Below are positions 52,495 through 62,166 of a stretch of DNA of 64,000 nucleotides, piece by piece (position 1 is the first letter of the stretch; each line of letters begins with the position of its first letter). The notes beneath the pieces were generated by a model. It ran no database searches. It saw only the letters and a program-made list of their open reading frames with translations, and had not been told where the DNA came from. The position numbers and the translations under genes are program-made. Origin of the DNA: an uncultured Pseudomonadales bacterium (GTDB lineage: Bacteria > Pseudomonadota > Gammaproteobacteria > Pseudomonadales > Cellvibrionaceae); contig CANKXO010000001.1 of assembly GCA_947487765.1 (NCBI GenBank), positions 310,001 through 374,000 on the forward strand. Reading direction: 5' to 3'.

Positions 52495-55281
52495 ATGAAA
52501 TATCTTCTCTCTGCCTTCTGTATTAAAAAACAATCAATACATTCTTTGGTGCTATGGATGGTATCAATAATATTCTCATTTTTTTTCGTAAATGCTGTGC
52601 AATCGAAGCCAGCATTTACAGCATTTGAAAGTGGCCAAGTGAGGCCACTTTCATTATCACCAAATGGTAAAAGGCTTTTTGCGGTTAATACTCCTGATAA
52701 TCGATTGGAAGTGTTTAAAGTTGCTAAGCGTGGTTTACGACATGAAACATCCATCCCAGTCGGGCTTGAACCAGTTGCAGTCGCAGCGCTTTCAAATAAT
52801 GAAGTATGGGTAGTTAATCATTTATCTGACAGTGTTAGCATTGTCAAATTTCGTGGTCGAAAGGGCTACGTCTCACGAACTTTGTTGGTGGGTGATGAGC
52901 CGCGGGATATTGTTTTTGCAGGTGTACATGGCAAAAAGCGTGCTTTCATCACTGCAGCCCATCGCGGTCAGAATACCCCATTTAATTCATCGTTAACAGA
53001 ACCAGGAGTGGGTCGAGCTGATGTTTGGGTTTTTGATGTCAAAGATCAAGGTAATTCTCTGGGCGGTTCAGCTCTATCTATTATTAACTTGTTCAGCGAC
53101 ACCCCGCGCGCGCTTGCAGTGTCGCCAGGCGGTAAACGAGTATATGCGGCATCATTCATGTCTGGTAACCAAACAGCAATTGTGGCGCTCAATCAAACAC
53201 CTGATGGTGGCGAGCTTGAAGGTGGTATTCCACTGCCGAATGAGAATCATGCGGGTGTTCCTGAACCTAATATGGGTCTTATTGTAAAATACGATGGTAC
53301 CAATTGGGTTGATGAAACAGGTAGGCATTGGAACGACCATATAAAATTCGACCTACCTGACTATGATGTATTTGCGATTGATGCAAAGGCGAATCCTCCC
53401 GTTATCGAAGACAGCCGCACTGTTGCCAACGTAGGTACTGTGATTTTCAATTTGATTGTGAACCCAGTTACCGGAAAGGTCTATGCGACTAATACTGAAG
53501 CTCGCAACGAAGTTCGATTTGAAGGTAAGGGCAATTTTTCGCTAACAACAGTGCGTGGTCATTCAGTAGACAACCGTATTACGGTCATTGAAGGCACAGC
53601 AGCGAACCCAAGAATACTCAATAAGCACATTGATTATGACAAGTGTTGTGATGCGATTCCGAATGCTGAAAACGTACTCAGTGTGTCACAACCAAATGGC
53701 ATGGCCATCACTCGTGATGGGGAAACGCTTTATGTCGCAGTTCTTGGTAATGACAAAGTTGTTGTATATGACACTACCGAGCTTGAAGAAGACAGTTTTT
53801 ATCCGAGCAAAGATAAGCAAATTTCAGTATCTGGTGGTGGCCCCACTGGTTTAGTGTTGGGTAAACGCCAGAAGAAACTATATGTCTTTACAAGGTTTGA
53901 TAATGGAATATCGGTGATTGATACTCGAACCAACCAAGAAATCGATCACTTGCAATTGCATAATCCAGAACCTGCTTCACTAGTAGAAGGTCGTCGCTTT
54001 CTTTACGATGCGGCTTTAACTTCTAGTCATGGTGACCAATCTTGCGCGAGTTGTCATGTGTTTGCCGATAAAGACGAGCTCGCTTGGGATCTGGGTGACC
54101 CAGATGGTGATGTAATGGATCCACCAGAATTGTTGCGGGCATCTTTCGGTATTGGTCAAACTGCGTTTCACCCTATGAAAGGGCCGATGACAACACAAAG
54201 CCTTCGTGGTTTAGCTAATCATGGTCCAATGCACTGGAGGGGAGATCGTAACGGGGGTGATCTTGAGCCAAGCGCGCAGCCAGATGGTGGCGCATTAAGT
54301 GAAGAAGCTGCATTTAATACTTTTAATGTTGCCTTCGAAGGGTTGTTGGGTCGACAACAACCACTAACACCGGAACAGATGCAAAAATTTACTGATTTTC
54401 AGCTTCAAGTAACTTATCCACCGAATCCAATTCGTGCACTGGATAATTCATTGAATGAAGATCAAGAGTTCGGGAAATTCTTTTTTGAGAATACTCCTTC
54501 ACTCGCATTTGGCGAAGTCTTTCGATGTGTGGATTGCCATTCTATGGATCGAGAAGCAAATTCGGAGTTCGATATGGACTATCCTGGGTTTTTTGGTACA
54601 GATGGTTCACTCATTGCTGCTGAATTTTCTCAAACGTTTAAGATTCCTCATCTTCGAAACCTCTATACCAAGATTGGGGCATTTGGTTTAGGTGAAGATC
54701 CAGTGTTCAATCGACCAGGGTTGCCACTGTATGATCCATCCTATCAAGGTGAGCAAATCCGCGCTTTTGGTTATACTCATGATGGTTCTATTGATACTGT
54801 TGCTCGATTTCTTAATTCACTAGCCGAAACATTTGTGCCAGGTGTGGGTTTCACAGAATTTGAGGATGTGCGTCGTGTGACCGAATTTTTGTTAGCTTTC
54901 GACTCCAATTTGTACCCAATTGTTGGACAGCAAATTACTTGGAATAGGCGTTCACCTGATTCGACCAATCAACGTGTGCGATTGCTAGAACAACGAGCCA
55001 ATGCAGGTGAGTGTGAGTTAATTGCCAAAACATTTTATCGTGGCCGCGAAAGAGGTTTTGTGTTAATTGACGGGAAATTTCATTCTGACCGACAAAATAA
55101 AAAATTAATTACAAATAATCAGCTCAAGAAGCTGGCAGCTCGATTGAGAGCGCCGATTACTTATTCTTGTGTTCCATTAGGCTCGGGGATTAGGCTAGGT
55201 GTTGATCGGGATGGTGATGGCTATCGTGACGGCGATGAAATGAGAGAATATACCAACCCCGCAGACCCCAATAGTTATTGA
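52495..55281 (+). CDS. Secreted beta-propeller/di-haem cytochrome c peroxidase-like fusion
   Basis: A 928-residue exported protein with a signal/anchor segment (about 18-37). Residues about 40-480 are YncE-like surface-repeat blades (LSLSPNGKRLFAVNTPDNRLEV; LAVSPGGKRVYAASF; MAITRDGETLYVAVLGNDKVVVYD, in part). Residues about 490-830 carry two haem-binding CxxCH sites, Cys517-His521 (CASCH) and Cys678-His682 (CVDCH), as in MauG/CcpA-type di-haem peroxidases. The C-terminus has DRDGDGYRDGDE, a calcium-binding EF-hand/thrombospondin-like motif. Haem attachment requires export and the Ccm system. ATG 52495 is preferred to 52474, with AGGA upstream. Confidence 0.85.
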   Translation: MKYLLSAFCIKKQSIHSLVLWMVSIIFSFFFVNAVQSKPAFTAFESGQVRPLSLSPNGKRLFAVNTPDNRLEVFKVAKRGLRHETSIPVGLEPVAVAALSNNEVWVVNHLSDSVSIVKFRGRKGYVSRTLLVGDEPRDIVFAGVHGKKRAFITAAHRGQNTPFNSSLTEPGVGRADVWVFDVKDQGNSLGGSALSIINLFSDTPRALAVSPGGKRVYAASFMSGNQTAIVALNQTPDGGELEGGIPLPNENHAGVPEPNMGLIVKYDGTNWVDETGRHWNDHIKFDLPDYDVFAIDAKANPPVIEDSRTVANVGTVIFNLIVNPVTGKVYATNTEARNEVRFEGKGNFSLTTVRGHSVDNRITVIEGTAANPRILNKHIDYDKCCDAIPNAENVLSVSQPNGMAITRDGETLYVAVLGNDKVVVYDTTELEEDSFYPSKDKQISVSGGGPTGLVLGKRQKKLYVFTRFDNGISVIDTRTNQEIDHLQLHNPEPASLVEGRRFLYDAALTSSHGDQSCASCHVFADKDELAWDLGDPDGDVMDPPELLRASFGIGQTAFHPMKGPMTTQSLRGLANHGPMHWRGDRNGGDLEPSAQPDGGALSEEAAFNTFNVAFEGLLGRQQPLTPEQMQKFTDFQLQVTYPPNPIRALDNSLNEDQEFGKFFFENTPSLAFGEVFRCVDCHSMDREANSEFDMDYPGFFGTDGSLIAAEFSQTFKIPHLRNLYTKIGAFGLGEDPVFNRPGLPLYDPSYQGEQIRAFGYTHDGSIDTVARFLNSLAETFVPGVGFTEFEDVRRVTEFLLAFDSNLYPIVGQQITWNRRSPDSTNQRVRLLEQRANAGECELIAKTFYRGRERGFVLIDGKFHSDRQNKKLITNNQLKKLAARLRAPITYSCVPLGSGIRLGVDRDGDGYRDGDEMREYTNPADPNSY

Positions 55282-55292
55282 TCGGTAGAAGT

Positions 55293-55856
55293 ATGAAGAC
55301 ACTGGAAGCACTGTCATTTGACAGTGCTATTAAACTTGATACATGGTTCGAAAAGCACCATGATATTCATCAAGAGCTGTGGATACGTATTTATAAAAAG
55401 TCCTCCAGTAAAACTTCTGTTACTTGGAATGAATGCGTAATTAGTGCCATCTCATGGGGGTGGATAGATAGTCAGCGGAAATCTATGGATGATATCTCTT
55501 ATTTACAGCGCTTTACTCCGCGACGGTACAATTCAATGTGGTCTCAAAAAAATCGTAAACACGCAGAGCGATTAATTGCCGAAGGGAAAATGCAGCCATC
55601 AGGGATGAGTCATATTAAAGCAGCACAGCAAAATGGTCGATGGCAAAATGCTTATTTTGGTTCATCTGACATGGTCATACCTAAGGATTTTTTAAAAGAG
55701 CTTCGTAAGAATTTTATAGCTAATAATAAATACCAATCACTTGGTCGAAGCAAGCGTTTTCTTATTTATCATGGTATTCAAACTGCTCGGAACCCTAATG
55801 CTCGCAAGAAAAGAATTGTTGATTTTATCAAGCGTATTGAAAGAGATAGCCTTTAA
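55293..55856 (+). CDS. YdeI/OmpD-associated family protein
   Basis: A 187-residue protein with LWIRIYKKSSSKTSVTWNE, GWIDSQRKSMDDISYLQRFTPRRYNSMWS and RLIAEGKMQPSGMSHIKAAQ-like segments, the family associated with bacteriocin protection in some annotations. The sequence is basic and probably cytoplasmic. The start ATG 55293 gives the best fit; a frame begins at 55278 overlapping the previous stop. Role is unknown. It is followed by a 200-base gap with no gene. Confidence 0.72.
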   Translation: MKTLEALSFDSAIKLDTWFEKHHDIHQELWIRIYKKSSSKTSVTWNECVISAISWGWIDSQRKSMDDISYLQRFTPRRYNSMWSQKNRKHAERLIAEGKMQPSGMSHIKAAQQNGRWQNAYFGSSDMVIPKDFLKELRKNFIANNKYQSLGRSKRFLIYHGIQTARNPNARKKRIVDFIKRIERDSL

Positions 55857-56057
55857 TTTCGGTTTAGATATATCTCAACTTAATGATGGTGATGATTTTC
55901 ATAAATATTTTAATTGTCCACTTCGGGTGATCGAAGTAAAGGGGACGCATTTCTTTTCTAGATTGGTGATAGGTAACCTATCCATTAAATACTTACGTTC
56001 CTTTAATCGTTGCAGACAAGCGATAATTTGTCTGTCAACTGGTATGACTTATTACAC
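55857..56057. other. 200-base gap with possible mobile-element-like remnant
   Basis: No gene was accepted here. The stretch AAAGGGGACGCATTTCTTTT at 55938-55957 resembles sequences that often flank REP-associated tyrosine transposase elements in gammaproteobacteria, but only one copy was noted and no transposase lies near. A frame from 55741 overlapping it is treated as chance. Confidence 0.3.
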
Positions 56058-56657
56058 CTATACTACTACTGTTAATTTTCTATGTACTTCGTGAATTTCG
56101 TTAAAACTGGGTATACGAGCTGGTTTTGATACATAAGTATATGCCACTCGCATTTGCGCAGCGCATTTTCTGTGTGGCATACAACCGATACCTGTTCCTA
56201 GGCCAGAGCACACAATACTTTTGATGGGAATACCTTTTGATTCTTCGTTAAATTCTTTTACAGTTAATAGAATAGCTCGGAACGAAAGATAAGCATTTAG
56301 AGTATTTGAGACGTCCATAGGTACGCGCATTGTAGGTGCAGAAATTAGATAAGGCCATTTTTTATTAGTAGTTTTAACAATGGCTGCACTACCGATTGGG
56401 AGTTCACCATGATAATTAGATAAGATAATTTCCTTTAGTCTTTCTTCTGTATCAAAACCAATATTATCTCTAATTACGAGATCTAATCCTCCATCCATTA
56501 TTCCGAAGCTATTCGCAGGGCTAACCATTGCATCTGCTGATTTAGAAAAATAGTCCCCTTCGTGTATTTCAAATACTTCTTCCCCACCGAAAACATCATC
56601 CCATACTTTCACAAGTTCTTTGTCTTTATCTATAAGGATTATTTTTTCAGGTAGCAC
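56058..56657 (-). CDS. Macro-domain protein
   Basis: A 199-residue protein containing the macro-domain pattern AMVSPANSFGIMDGGLD at about residues 43-60, PIGSAAIVKTTN and the ligand loop IVCSGLGTGIGCMPHRKCAAQM. Macro domains bind ADP-ribose and may remove it from proteins or nucleic acids. The first thirty residues (EKIILIDKDKELVKVWDDVFGG) precede the domain and may be a cap. The gene is isolated, downstream of a YdeI-like gene on the other strand. Confidence 0.8.
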   Translation of the reverse strand: MLPEKIILIDKDKELVKVWDDVFGGEEVFEIHEGDYFSKSADAMVSPANSFGIMDGGLDLVIRDNIGFDTEERLKEIILSNYHGELPIGSAAIVKTTNKKWPYLISAPTMRVPMDVSNTLNAYLSFRAILLTVKEFNEESKGIPIKSIVCSGLGTGIGCMPHRKCAAQMRVAYTYVSKPARIPSFNEIHEVHRKLTVVV

Positions 56658-56793
56658 TGTATCCCCTCCAAGCTGTAACAGTATATTAGGTAGAATTTCG
56701 ACTATACACAGACGTTTGAGTCGGTTTTTGCCTCTGAATTAGGACAAAAAAATATCAAATTCAATCACTTATTGCATTGTCCTTATATCAGCC

Positions 56794-57123
56794 TTAATCA
56801 ACCACAAATAACTTTGCGCCAGTACTAGTCGACGATCGATGAGCCTCAGCATTGTCTGCAACTTGATAGCTTGTGCCGGGTGTTAAAGTGAAGTGACGAC
56901 CATCCTCTAATTCGGTATCAAGCTCACCTTCAAGACAAAATAATATATGGCCTTTACTGCACCAGTGGTCGGCGAGATAACCGGCAGAGTACTCAACGAT
57001 TCTTACACGAATATCACCAAATTGTTTTGTTTGCCAGTAAGCAACGCCTGTCTCGCCTGTATGTTCAGTTTTTTCTACGTCTGACCAATCGGTTGTGCCA
57101 AAAGGTAAATTGTTAATTTCCAT
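56794..57123 (-). CDS. DHCW-motif cupin protein
   Basis: A 109-residue small cupin with ADHWCSKGHILFCLEGELD, where the DHCW-type signature replaces the usual HxH, and GTSYQVADNAEAHRSST at the end. Cupins bind metal or small molecules; this subgroup is uncharacterised. It lies 46 bases after the end of the hydrolase gene in minus-strand order, so it may share its transcript. Confidence 0.78.
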   Translation of the reverse strand: MEINNLPFGTTDWSDVEKTEHTGETGVAYWQTKQFGDIRVRIVEYSAGYLADHWCSKGHILFCLEGELDTELEDGRHFTLTPGTSYQVADNAEAHRSSTSTGAKLFVVD

Positions 57124-57169
57124 TGTTATCCTTTGTGTTAATAATTTGCCTTGTACAAGGTGTAAAATG

Positions 57170-58048
57170 TTATACCGTAAAAAATTTCATTAATGCTTTA
57201 TAGGTTTCATCAGGGCTTTCTTCGGGTAAAAAGTGTCCGCAATCTAACGATGTTCCTTCTACTTGATGAGCATAATTTTTCCACACGCTGAGAACATCGT
57301 AAGTGCGGTGTACAAATCCTTGTGAGCCCCATATGACGAGTAGTGGACATTCTATTTTGTTATCTTCATCTTCTTTGTCATGTTCAAGGTCAATGCTTGC
57401 CGCAGCGCGATAGTCTTCACAACTGGCATGAATACTATCAGGCTTGCTAAAGCAGCGAATATATTCGTCAACGGCCTCGGGATTAAACTCCATCCCGGGA
57501 GCGCTCCACCGTTTTAATTTTTCAGAAAGATAATAGGCGGGGTCATCACCAATCATTTTTTCTGGCAAGTCATCTGGTTGAATAAGAAAAAACCAATGAT
57601 AGTAACCTGTCGCAAAATTTTGATTAGTCGAACTAAACATATGAGACGTCGGTGCAATATCCATTACACAGGCTTTTTTGACTCTGCTTGGGTGGTCAAG
57701 AACCATGCGGTGTGTCACTCTTGCTCCTCGATCATGTCCAGCAACAAAAAATTCTTGATGACCAAGGGAATCCATCAGCTCGATCATATCTTGGGCCATG
57801 GCACGTTTCGAATAGGGGTAATGGTCCTTCGTGCTGGGTGGCTTGGAGCTGTCGCCGTAACCTCTAAGATCAGGGCAAATAACGTGAAAGTTTTTAGCAA
57901 GTAATGGAGCAATTGCGTGCCATATAACATGGGTTTGAGGATAGCCATGTAGTAACAGCAATGGGTATCCCGTCCCACCATGAGCAAGATGTATGTCGAT
58001 GTTTGTCGTTTTTACTGTGGTTTCAGTAAACTCTTTTCCAAATAGCAT
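57170..58048 (-). CDS. Alpha/beta hydrolase, haloacetate dehalogenase-like
   Basis: A 292-residue hydrolase. The nucleophile Asp106 sits in GHDRGARVTHRM with Arg107 and Arg110 positioned to hold a carboxylate; Asp130 and His272 complete the triad; His151, Trp152 and Tyr213 occupy the halide-pocket positions of fluoroacetate dehalogenases (RPA1163 type). The oxyanion region is LLLHGYPQTH. It therefore should hydrolyse haloacetates or a related 2-haloacid; epoxide hydrolase is the alternative but the Arg pair and halide pocket argue for dehalogenation. It follows ndh and precedes the cupin gene. Confidence 0.8.
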   Translation of the reverse strand: MLFGKEFTETTVKTTNIDIHLAHGGTGYPLLLLHGYPQTHVIWHAIAPLLAKNFHVICPDLRGYGDSSKPPSTKDHYPYSKRAMAQDMIELMDSLGHQEFFVAGHDRGARVTHRMVLDHPSRVKKACVMDIAPTSHMFSSTNQNFATGYYHWFFLIQPDDLPEKMIGDDPAYYLSEKLKRWSAPGMEFNPEAVDEYIRCFSKPDSIHASCEDYRAAASIDLEHDKEDEDNKIECPLLVIWGSQGFVHRTYDVLSVWKNYAHQVEGTSLDCGHFLPEESPDETYKALMKFFTV

Positions 58049-58095
58049 CGCTTCACCTTTCCCACTCTTTACTGGTCTTAATAAAATGTTTTAAG

Positions 58096-59409
58096 TTAAT
58101 GAAGTTTTAAGCGCGGTCGAATAATACGGTTAATACTACCAGAAAACATAATTAACGCTGTTTTAATCCAGCCATGTAATGCCATTTGATGCATGCGATA
58201 AAGAGATATATAAACAATACGTGCTGCTCGACCTTCTACCATGGTTGATTTACCCATCAAATTCCCCATTAAGCTGCCTACCGTCGAATAGCGACTGAGT
58301 GAAACTAATGAGCCATGGTCTTTATAGATGTAGGGTTTTAAAGGTTTGTTATCTAGCAATAAACGCAAATTCTTATAAACATGAGATGCCATTTGGTGAG
58401 CTGATTGCGCGCGAGGAGGAACACGAATCCCATTTTCTTGTGTATAACTTGCACAATCGCCAATCACAAAAATATTATCGTCTGTGGTTGCCTGCAACGA
58501 AGGCTTAACAATAATTTGATTGGTCGGTGTTGTTTCTAAACCTTCAATCTGACCCAGGAATTCAGGTGCTTTAACGCCTGCGGCCCATACGCGAATGTCA
58601 GCAGCAATGACATCTTGGTCTGCCGTTTCAAAGCCTTGTTTCGTTACCTGGGTAACTTTGGTATTGGTTCTAACGTCAATATTCAGTGCTTTTAAATCTT
58701 TTACGACAGCATCAGAAATTCTAGGTGGCAGGGCAGGCAATACTCGTGGCCCTGCTTCTATGATGGTGACTTTAAGATTATCAGCATTAAGTTTTAAGCC
58801 ATAAGCTTGTAAGAGCGCTGTTGTATTGTGTAGCTCTGCGGCTAATTCAACCCCTGTGGCTCCTGCGCCGACAATGCCAACGCTTAATATGACTTGCTCG
58901 CCTTCTTCTACTTTGTTGCTTAAACGTAAATAGGTGTTAATTAATCTATCGTGAAAGGCGTCTGCTTGGCGTCTGCTGTCTAGGAATGCGCAATTATCTG
59001 CAGCGCCTGGGGTTCCAAAATCATTAGTCTGGCTGCCAACAGCCATGACTAAATAATCATAAGAGATTGATCGAGAAGGTTTTATTTCAATGCCATTTTC
59101 GTCAGCCATTGGCGCTAGCTGAATTATTTTGTTATTTCTATCTAAGCCTTCCATTCTACCAATATGAAATTCAAAGTGATGATAGTGCGCATGAGACAAA
59201 TAACTGACTTCATCAATATCTGAATCGAGAGAGCCGGTAGCGACTTCATGTAATAGTGGTTTCCATAAATGAGTGGGGTTACTATCGACTAAGTGAATGC
59301 TGGCCTGTTTCTTTTTTCCTAAAGAGTTTCCCAGCCGAGTTGCAAGCTCTAATCCGCCAGCGCCTCCGCCAATAACAACAATTTTTGGTGTTTCCACGAC
59401 TAATTCCAA
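58096..59409 (-). CDS. ndh: Type II NADH dehydrogenase
   Basis: A 437-residue FAD enzyme without proton pumping. The FAD motif is VVIGGGAGGLELATRLG (10-26), the NADH motif is VGIVGAGATGVELAAELH (about 178-195), and NIFVIGDCASYTQ binds FAD in the C-terminal part. The tail (HQMALHGWIKTALIMFSG) forms an amphipathic membrane anchor. It passes electrons from NADH to quinone at the inner membrane. It ends 47 bases before the dehalogenase gene, so they may be expressed together; a functional link is not evident. Confidence 0.92.
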   Translation of the reverse strand: MELVVETPKIVVIGGGAGGLELATRLGNSLGKKKQASIHLVDSNPTHLWKPLLHEVATGSLDSDIDEVSYLSHAHYHHFEFHIGRMEGLDRNNKIIQLAPMADENGIEIKPSRSISYDYLVMAVGSQTNDFGTPGAADNCAFLDSRRQADAFHDRLINTYLRLSNKVEEGEQVILSVGIVGAGATGVELAAELHNTTALLQAYGLKLNADNLKVTIIEAGPRVLPALPPRISDAVVKDLKALNIDVRTNTKVTQVTKQGFETADQDVIAADIRVWAAGVKAPEFLGQIEGLETTPTNQIIVKPSLQATTDDNIFVIGDCASYTQENGIRVPPRAQSAHQMASHVYKNLRLLLDNKPLKPYIYKDHGSLVSLSRYSTVGSLMGNLMGKSTMVEGRAARIVYISLYRMHQMALHGWIKTALIMFSGSINRIIRPRLKLH

Positions 59410-59724
59410 CTTTACTGCAATAATGAAAGAGGCGGCATAGTCTCAATTTATAGCATCTTATGTCAATATTATTGCTGTAATAACTATGGATACGATAAAA
59501 AATTTTATGTTGTTGAGCTTATTGATAGCATCGCGTATATCGCTTTATTACATTTTTGATATCGTTAGTAGCACTATAAAAACAGTGCCACTATTAACTC
59601 CGATAAGGGACCAGCGTTTTATGCTAAAAAATAAACTTTTTGGCTTGAAAGTATTCAGAATAAAGTTATTTACACTATCTAATAAGTAATAAACGAACTA
59701 ATAGACAATAAACAAATAAGATTT
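59410..59724. other. 315-base intergenic region, no confident gene
   Basis: This separates ndh and the PLP decarboxylase, both on the minus strand. A plus-strand frame at 59486-59689 (67 codons, hydrophobic start) has no ribosome-binding site and no recognised homology, so it is not accepted. The ndh promoter should be near 59410-59480. Confidence 0.4.
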
Positions 59725-61134
59725 TTATATGTTACTACTTAACTCTTTGCCAATGCATTCACATTGATTTAATAGCTTTTTAATATGTTCTGAATCTATT
59801 TGATCGTTCGCTAAAATAAGTCTGACGCCAACTTTTCCTTTATATCTCGCATAGTCTACATAGGGTCCGCCTTCGCGCATCATGGTTTTACAAATTTCCA
59901 TATTGAGTTTGCTAATAGCTTCGTCGTCAGAGTAATTTGAGTTATCTGATTGAGGAACAAAGCGAAAAACAATATTCAAATAAGCAGATGGCGCAAGTAT
60001 CTCAAACGATGTCCTTTTCTGAATCATACTGATACATTCATTTTTTATCGCTTGTAAGTAGTCTATTTTTTTAGCAAAACCACTGTGACCTATTGCCTTC
60101 CAGCTTAACCACACTTTTAATGAGTCCGCGCGTCTACCGCATTGAATCGAACGTTCCCCTAAATTGTAATTCGCATTGTGATCTTGATGGAATAGATATT
60201 CACCGCCGCCGCCTGCACAACACTGTCTAAGAGCACCTTCATGTTTAACAAGAACGACTGCAGCAGTAATGGGAACGTTCATTAATTTGTGTGCATCCCA
60301 GGCAAAGGAATCGGCTAAATGGCTGTCAGCTAATAGGTGTTTATGTTTTTCAGAGAAGAGTATGGGGGCTCCCCAAGCACCATCAATATGTAGCCAGATA
60401 TTGTGTTTGCGAGCAATTTCACTACAGGCTGCTACTGGGTCATAAGCGCCAATAACGGTAGTGCCGGCAGTCAATCCAATATAAAAAGGTGTGTGCCCTT
60501 TTGATATACTTGTTTCAATTTCTTCTGCTAATGCTTCAGGGCATATCCTCCCTTGTTCATCGGATTTCACACTGATTAAGTTATCTGTGCCGATACCTAA
60601 CACATTGGCAGACCGCTGTTGCGAGTAGTGGCATTGATCAGAAACATAAGCGACTAATGTTCGTCCTTCTAATCCGCGTGCTTTTATATCAGGGCAGGCA
60701 TGATGGCGAGCCAACATCATCCCAATCATGTTGGCTTGGCTCCCACCAGACACCATAACACCTTCACCTTGCTCAAAACCCACTAAACGATTCCATTGGT
60801 TAATGAGCTCAAGTTCCATTAGTGTTGCGACAGGTCCAACTTGATACGTATGCATGGTGGCATTGCATAAGCTGGTTATCCAATCCCCCAATATGGCAGG
60901 TTTATTGGCACCAGAATAGAGCAGTTTATTAAAACCTGCTTGGGAAACATCAGGACTATAGTGTACATAGTCATGAATCGCTTTTTCTAATTCCGCCGAG
61001 CTGCAACCATCCTCTCCTAATGAAAGATCAAGTATTTTTTCTAGCTCTGAAGCAATAGGCGTCTGAGAAACAGGACGATTCTGGTTAACCCATTGTTCAA
61101 CTGTTCGAGAAAGGATATCAAGATTTTCTTGCAT
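59725..61134 (-). CDS. Group II PLP-dependent amino acid decarboxylase
   Basis: A 469-residue fold-type I decarboxylase of the glutamate/aspartate/cysteine-sulfinate group. PLP Lys283 follows His282 in WDAHKLMNVP; Asp251 (IDGAWG) binds the pyridine nitrogen and His169 stacks on the ring. Motif VSGGSQANMIGM fits the group. The substrate could be glutamate, aspartate, cysteine sulfinate/cysteate or diaminobutyrate and cannot be chosen by eye. It lies 87 bases from the LysR gene on the same strand, beside a HisD-like dehydrogenase, which hints at amino-sulfonate or beta-alanine-type chemistry, but this is inference. Confidence 0.85.
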   Translation of the reverse strand: MQENLDILSRTVEQWVNQNRPVSQTPIASELEKILDLSLGEDGCSSAELEKAIHDYVHYSPDVSQAGFNKLLYSGANKPAILGDWITSLCNATMHTYQVGPVATLMELELINQWNRLVGFEQGEGVMVSGGSQANMIGMMLARHHACPDIKARGLEGRTLVAYVSDQCHYSQQRSANVLGIGTDNLISVKSDEQGRICPEALAEEIETSISKGHTPFYIGLTAGTTVIGAYDPVAACSEIARKHNIWLHIDGAWGAPILFSEKHKHLLADSHLADSFAWDAHKLMNVPITAAVVLVKHEGALRQCCAGGGGEYLFHQDHNANYNLGERSIQCGRRADSLKVWLSWKAIGHSGFAKKIDYLQAIKNECISMIQKRTSFEILAPSAYLNIVFRFVPQSDNSNYSDDEAISKLNMEICKTMMREGGPYVDYARYKGKVGVRLILANDQIDSEHIKKLLNQCECIGKELSSNI

Positions 61135-61221
61135 GGTAATAACGACTCATTGATTGGTTTTCACAAAGTATAAAGGGTATTGGGACTATTGGCCCAATGC
61201 TATTTGATTTGGCCTCTATAA

Positions 61222-62166
61222 TTATTTTGCATAGCGAAGACGGATTTTTTCCCAAAATTCTTTAGATATTTGGTGGCGAGGTTGACATAGGCGATAGAGT
61301 TTTATGTTTAGAGTAATTGATGGTATTAATTCACTAAATAAGCAAAGCTCATTTCTATCTAGCTCTTTTAAAATCAAGCTCTTTGGTAGCCATGCAATCC
61401 CATAACCTTTTAGTACGAGTGCTTTCAGTGCTTCTGATAAAGCATTTTCGCAATGGCTTTGCATAATTAAATTATTAGGTAAATGAGGGATGCAATCTCG
61501 TTGGATCAGTTTTCCAAAAAATGATTCGGCAGGGTGCGCTAACAATTTAATTGGCTGATCATCAGTTGATTCAGGGTCAAATAAATAAAAAGGTGTACCA
61601 TTATTATCAATACCAGTGACGGCGACCAATTCATCTGTACCTACTTGTAAACTCTCAACACCCTGACGACCTAGTTGACTAAAGATGTCTGTTGACGCGT
61701 ATGACAATAAAAAATCGCTATTTGCGGCAAGAAACGTTTCAACGATATCGTGCAAGTTACCAACATCAACACGGATCATCGCACTGCCTGTGGAAGAAGT
61801 TCCTGGCGTAATTTCTCCCATTAAATTTTCTAGGGTTTGCATCCAGCTGGGAAAGAAAGAAACCGATAGAGCATGTTGGGATAGCATGACCACTTGCTCT
61901 TGTGCAGAGCCAACACCACGGACATGATTACGACTGGAATAAATTTGTTCAATTAAAAGGTGCGCTTGTTCTTCAAAGGCTTCGCCTGCCGGTGTTAGCC
62001 GAGTAGGATATTGGTCGCGATCTACTAAATTAACGCCTAACCAGGTTTCAAGTGAGCGAATACGGCGACTAAAGGCGGGTTGAGTTACAAAGCGAGATTC
62101 TGCTGCTTTAGAAAAACTACCATGCTCAACTAGAGCTTCAAAGTCTTGTAACCACTTAAGTTCCAT
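61222..62166 (-). CDS. LysR-family regulator
   Basis: A 314-residue LysR-type protein: N-terminal winged helix MELKWLQDFEALVEHGSFSKAAESRFVTQPAFSRRIRSLE (seen as consecutive pieces) and a periplasmic-binding-like effector domain (about 90-300). It is divergent from the HisD-like gene across 205 bases and precedes the PLP decarboxylase on its own strand. LysR regulators often control the divergent operon with a coinducer from the pathway; that is the likely case here. Confidence 0.88.
   Translation of the reverse strand: MELKWLQDFEALVEHGSFSKAAESRFVTQPAFSRRIRSLETWLGVNLVDRDQYPTRLTPAGEAFEEQAHLLIEQIYSSRNHVRGVGSAQEQVVMLSQHALSVSFFPSWMQTLENLMGEITPGTSSTGSAMIRVDVGNLHDIVETFLAANSDFLLSYASTDIFSQLGRQGVESLQVGTDELVAVTGIDNNGTPFYLFDPESTDDQPIKLLAHPAESFFGKLIQRDCIPHLPNNLIMQSHCENALSEALKALVLKGYGIAWLPKSLILKELDRNELCLFSELIPSITLNIKLYRLCQPRHQISKEFWEKIRLRYAK

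Noticed and set aside
55741-56094. 117-codon plus-strand frame overlapping the YdeI-like and macro-domain genes.
   Set aside because: It overlaps the real YdeI-like gene in another frame and its stop region falls inside the macro-domain gene; no ribosome-binding site or family match.
59486-59689. 67-codon hydrophobic frame between ndh and the decarboxylase.
   Set aside because: No ribosome-binding site, low complexity, no recognised family, lies in a promoter region.
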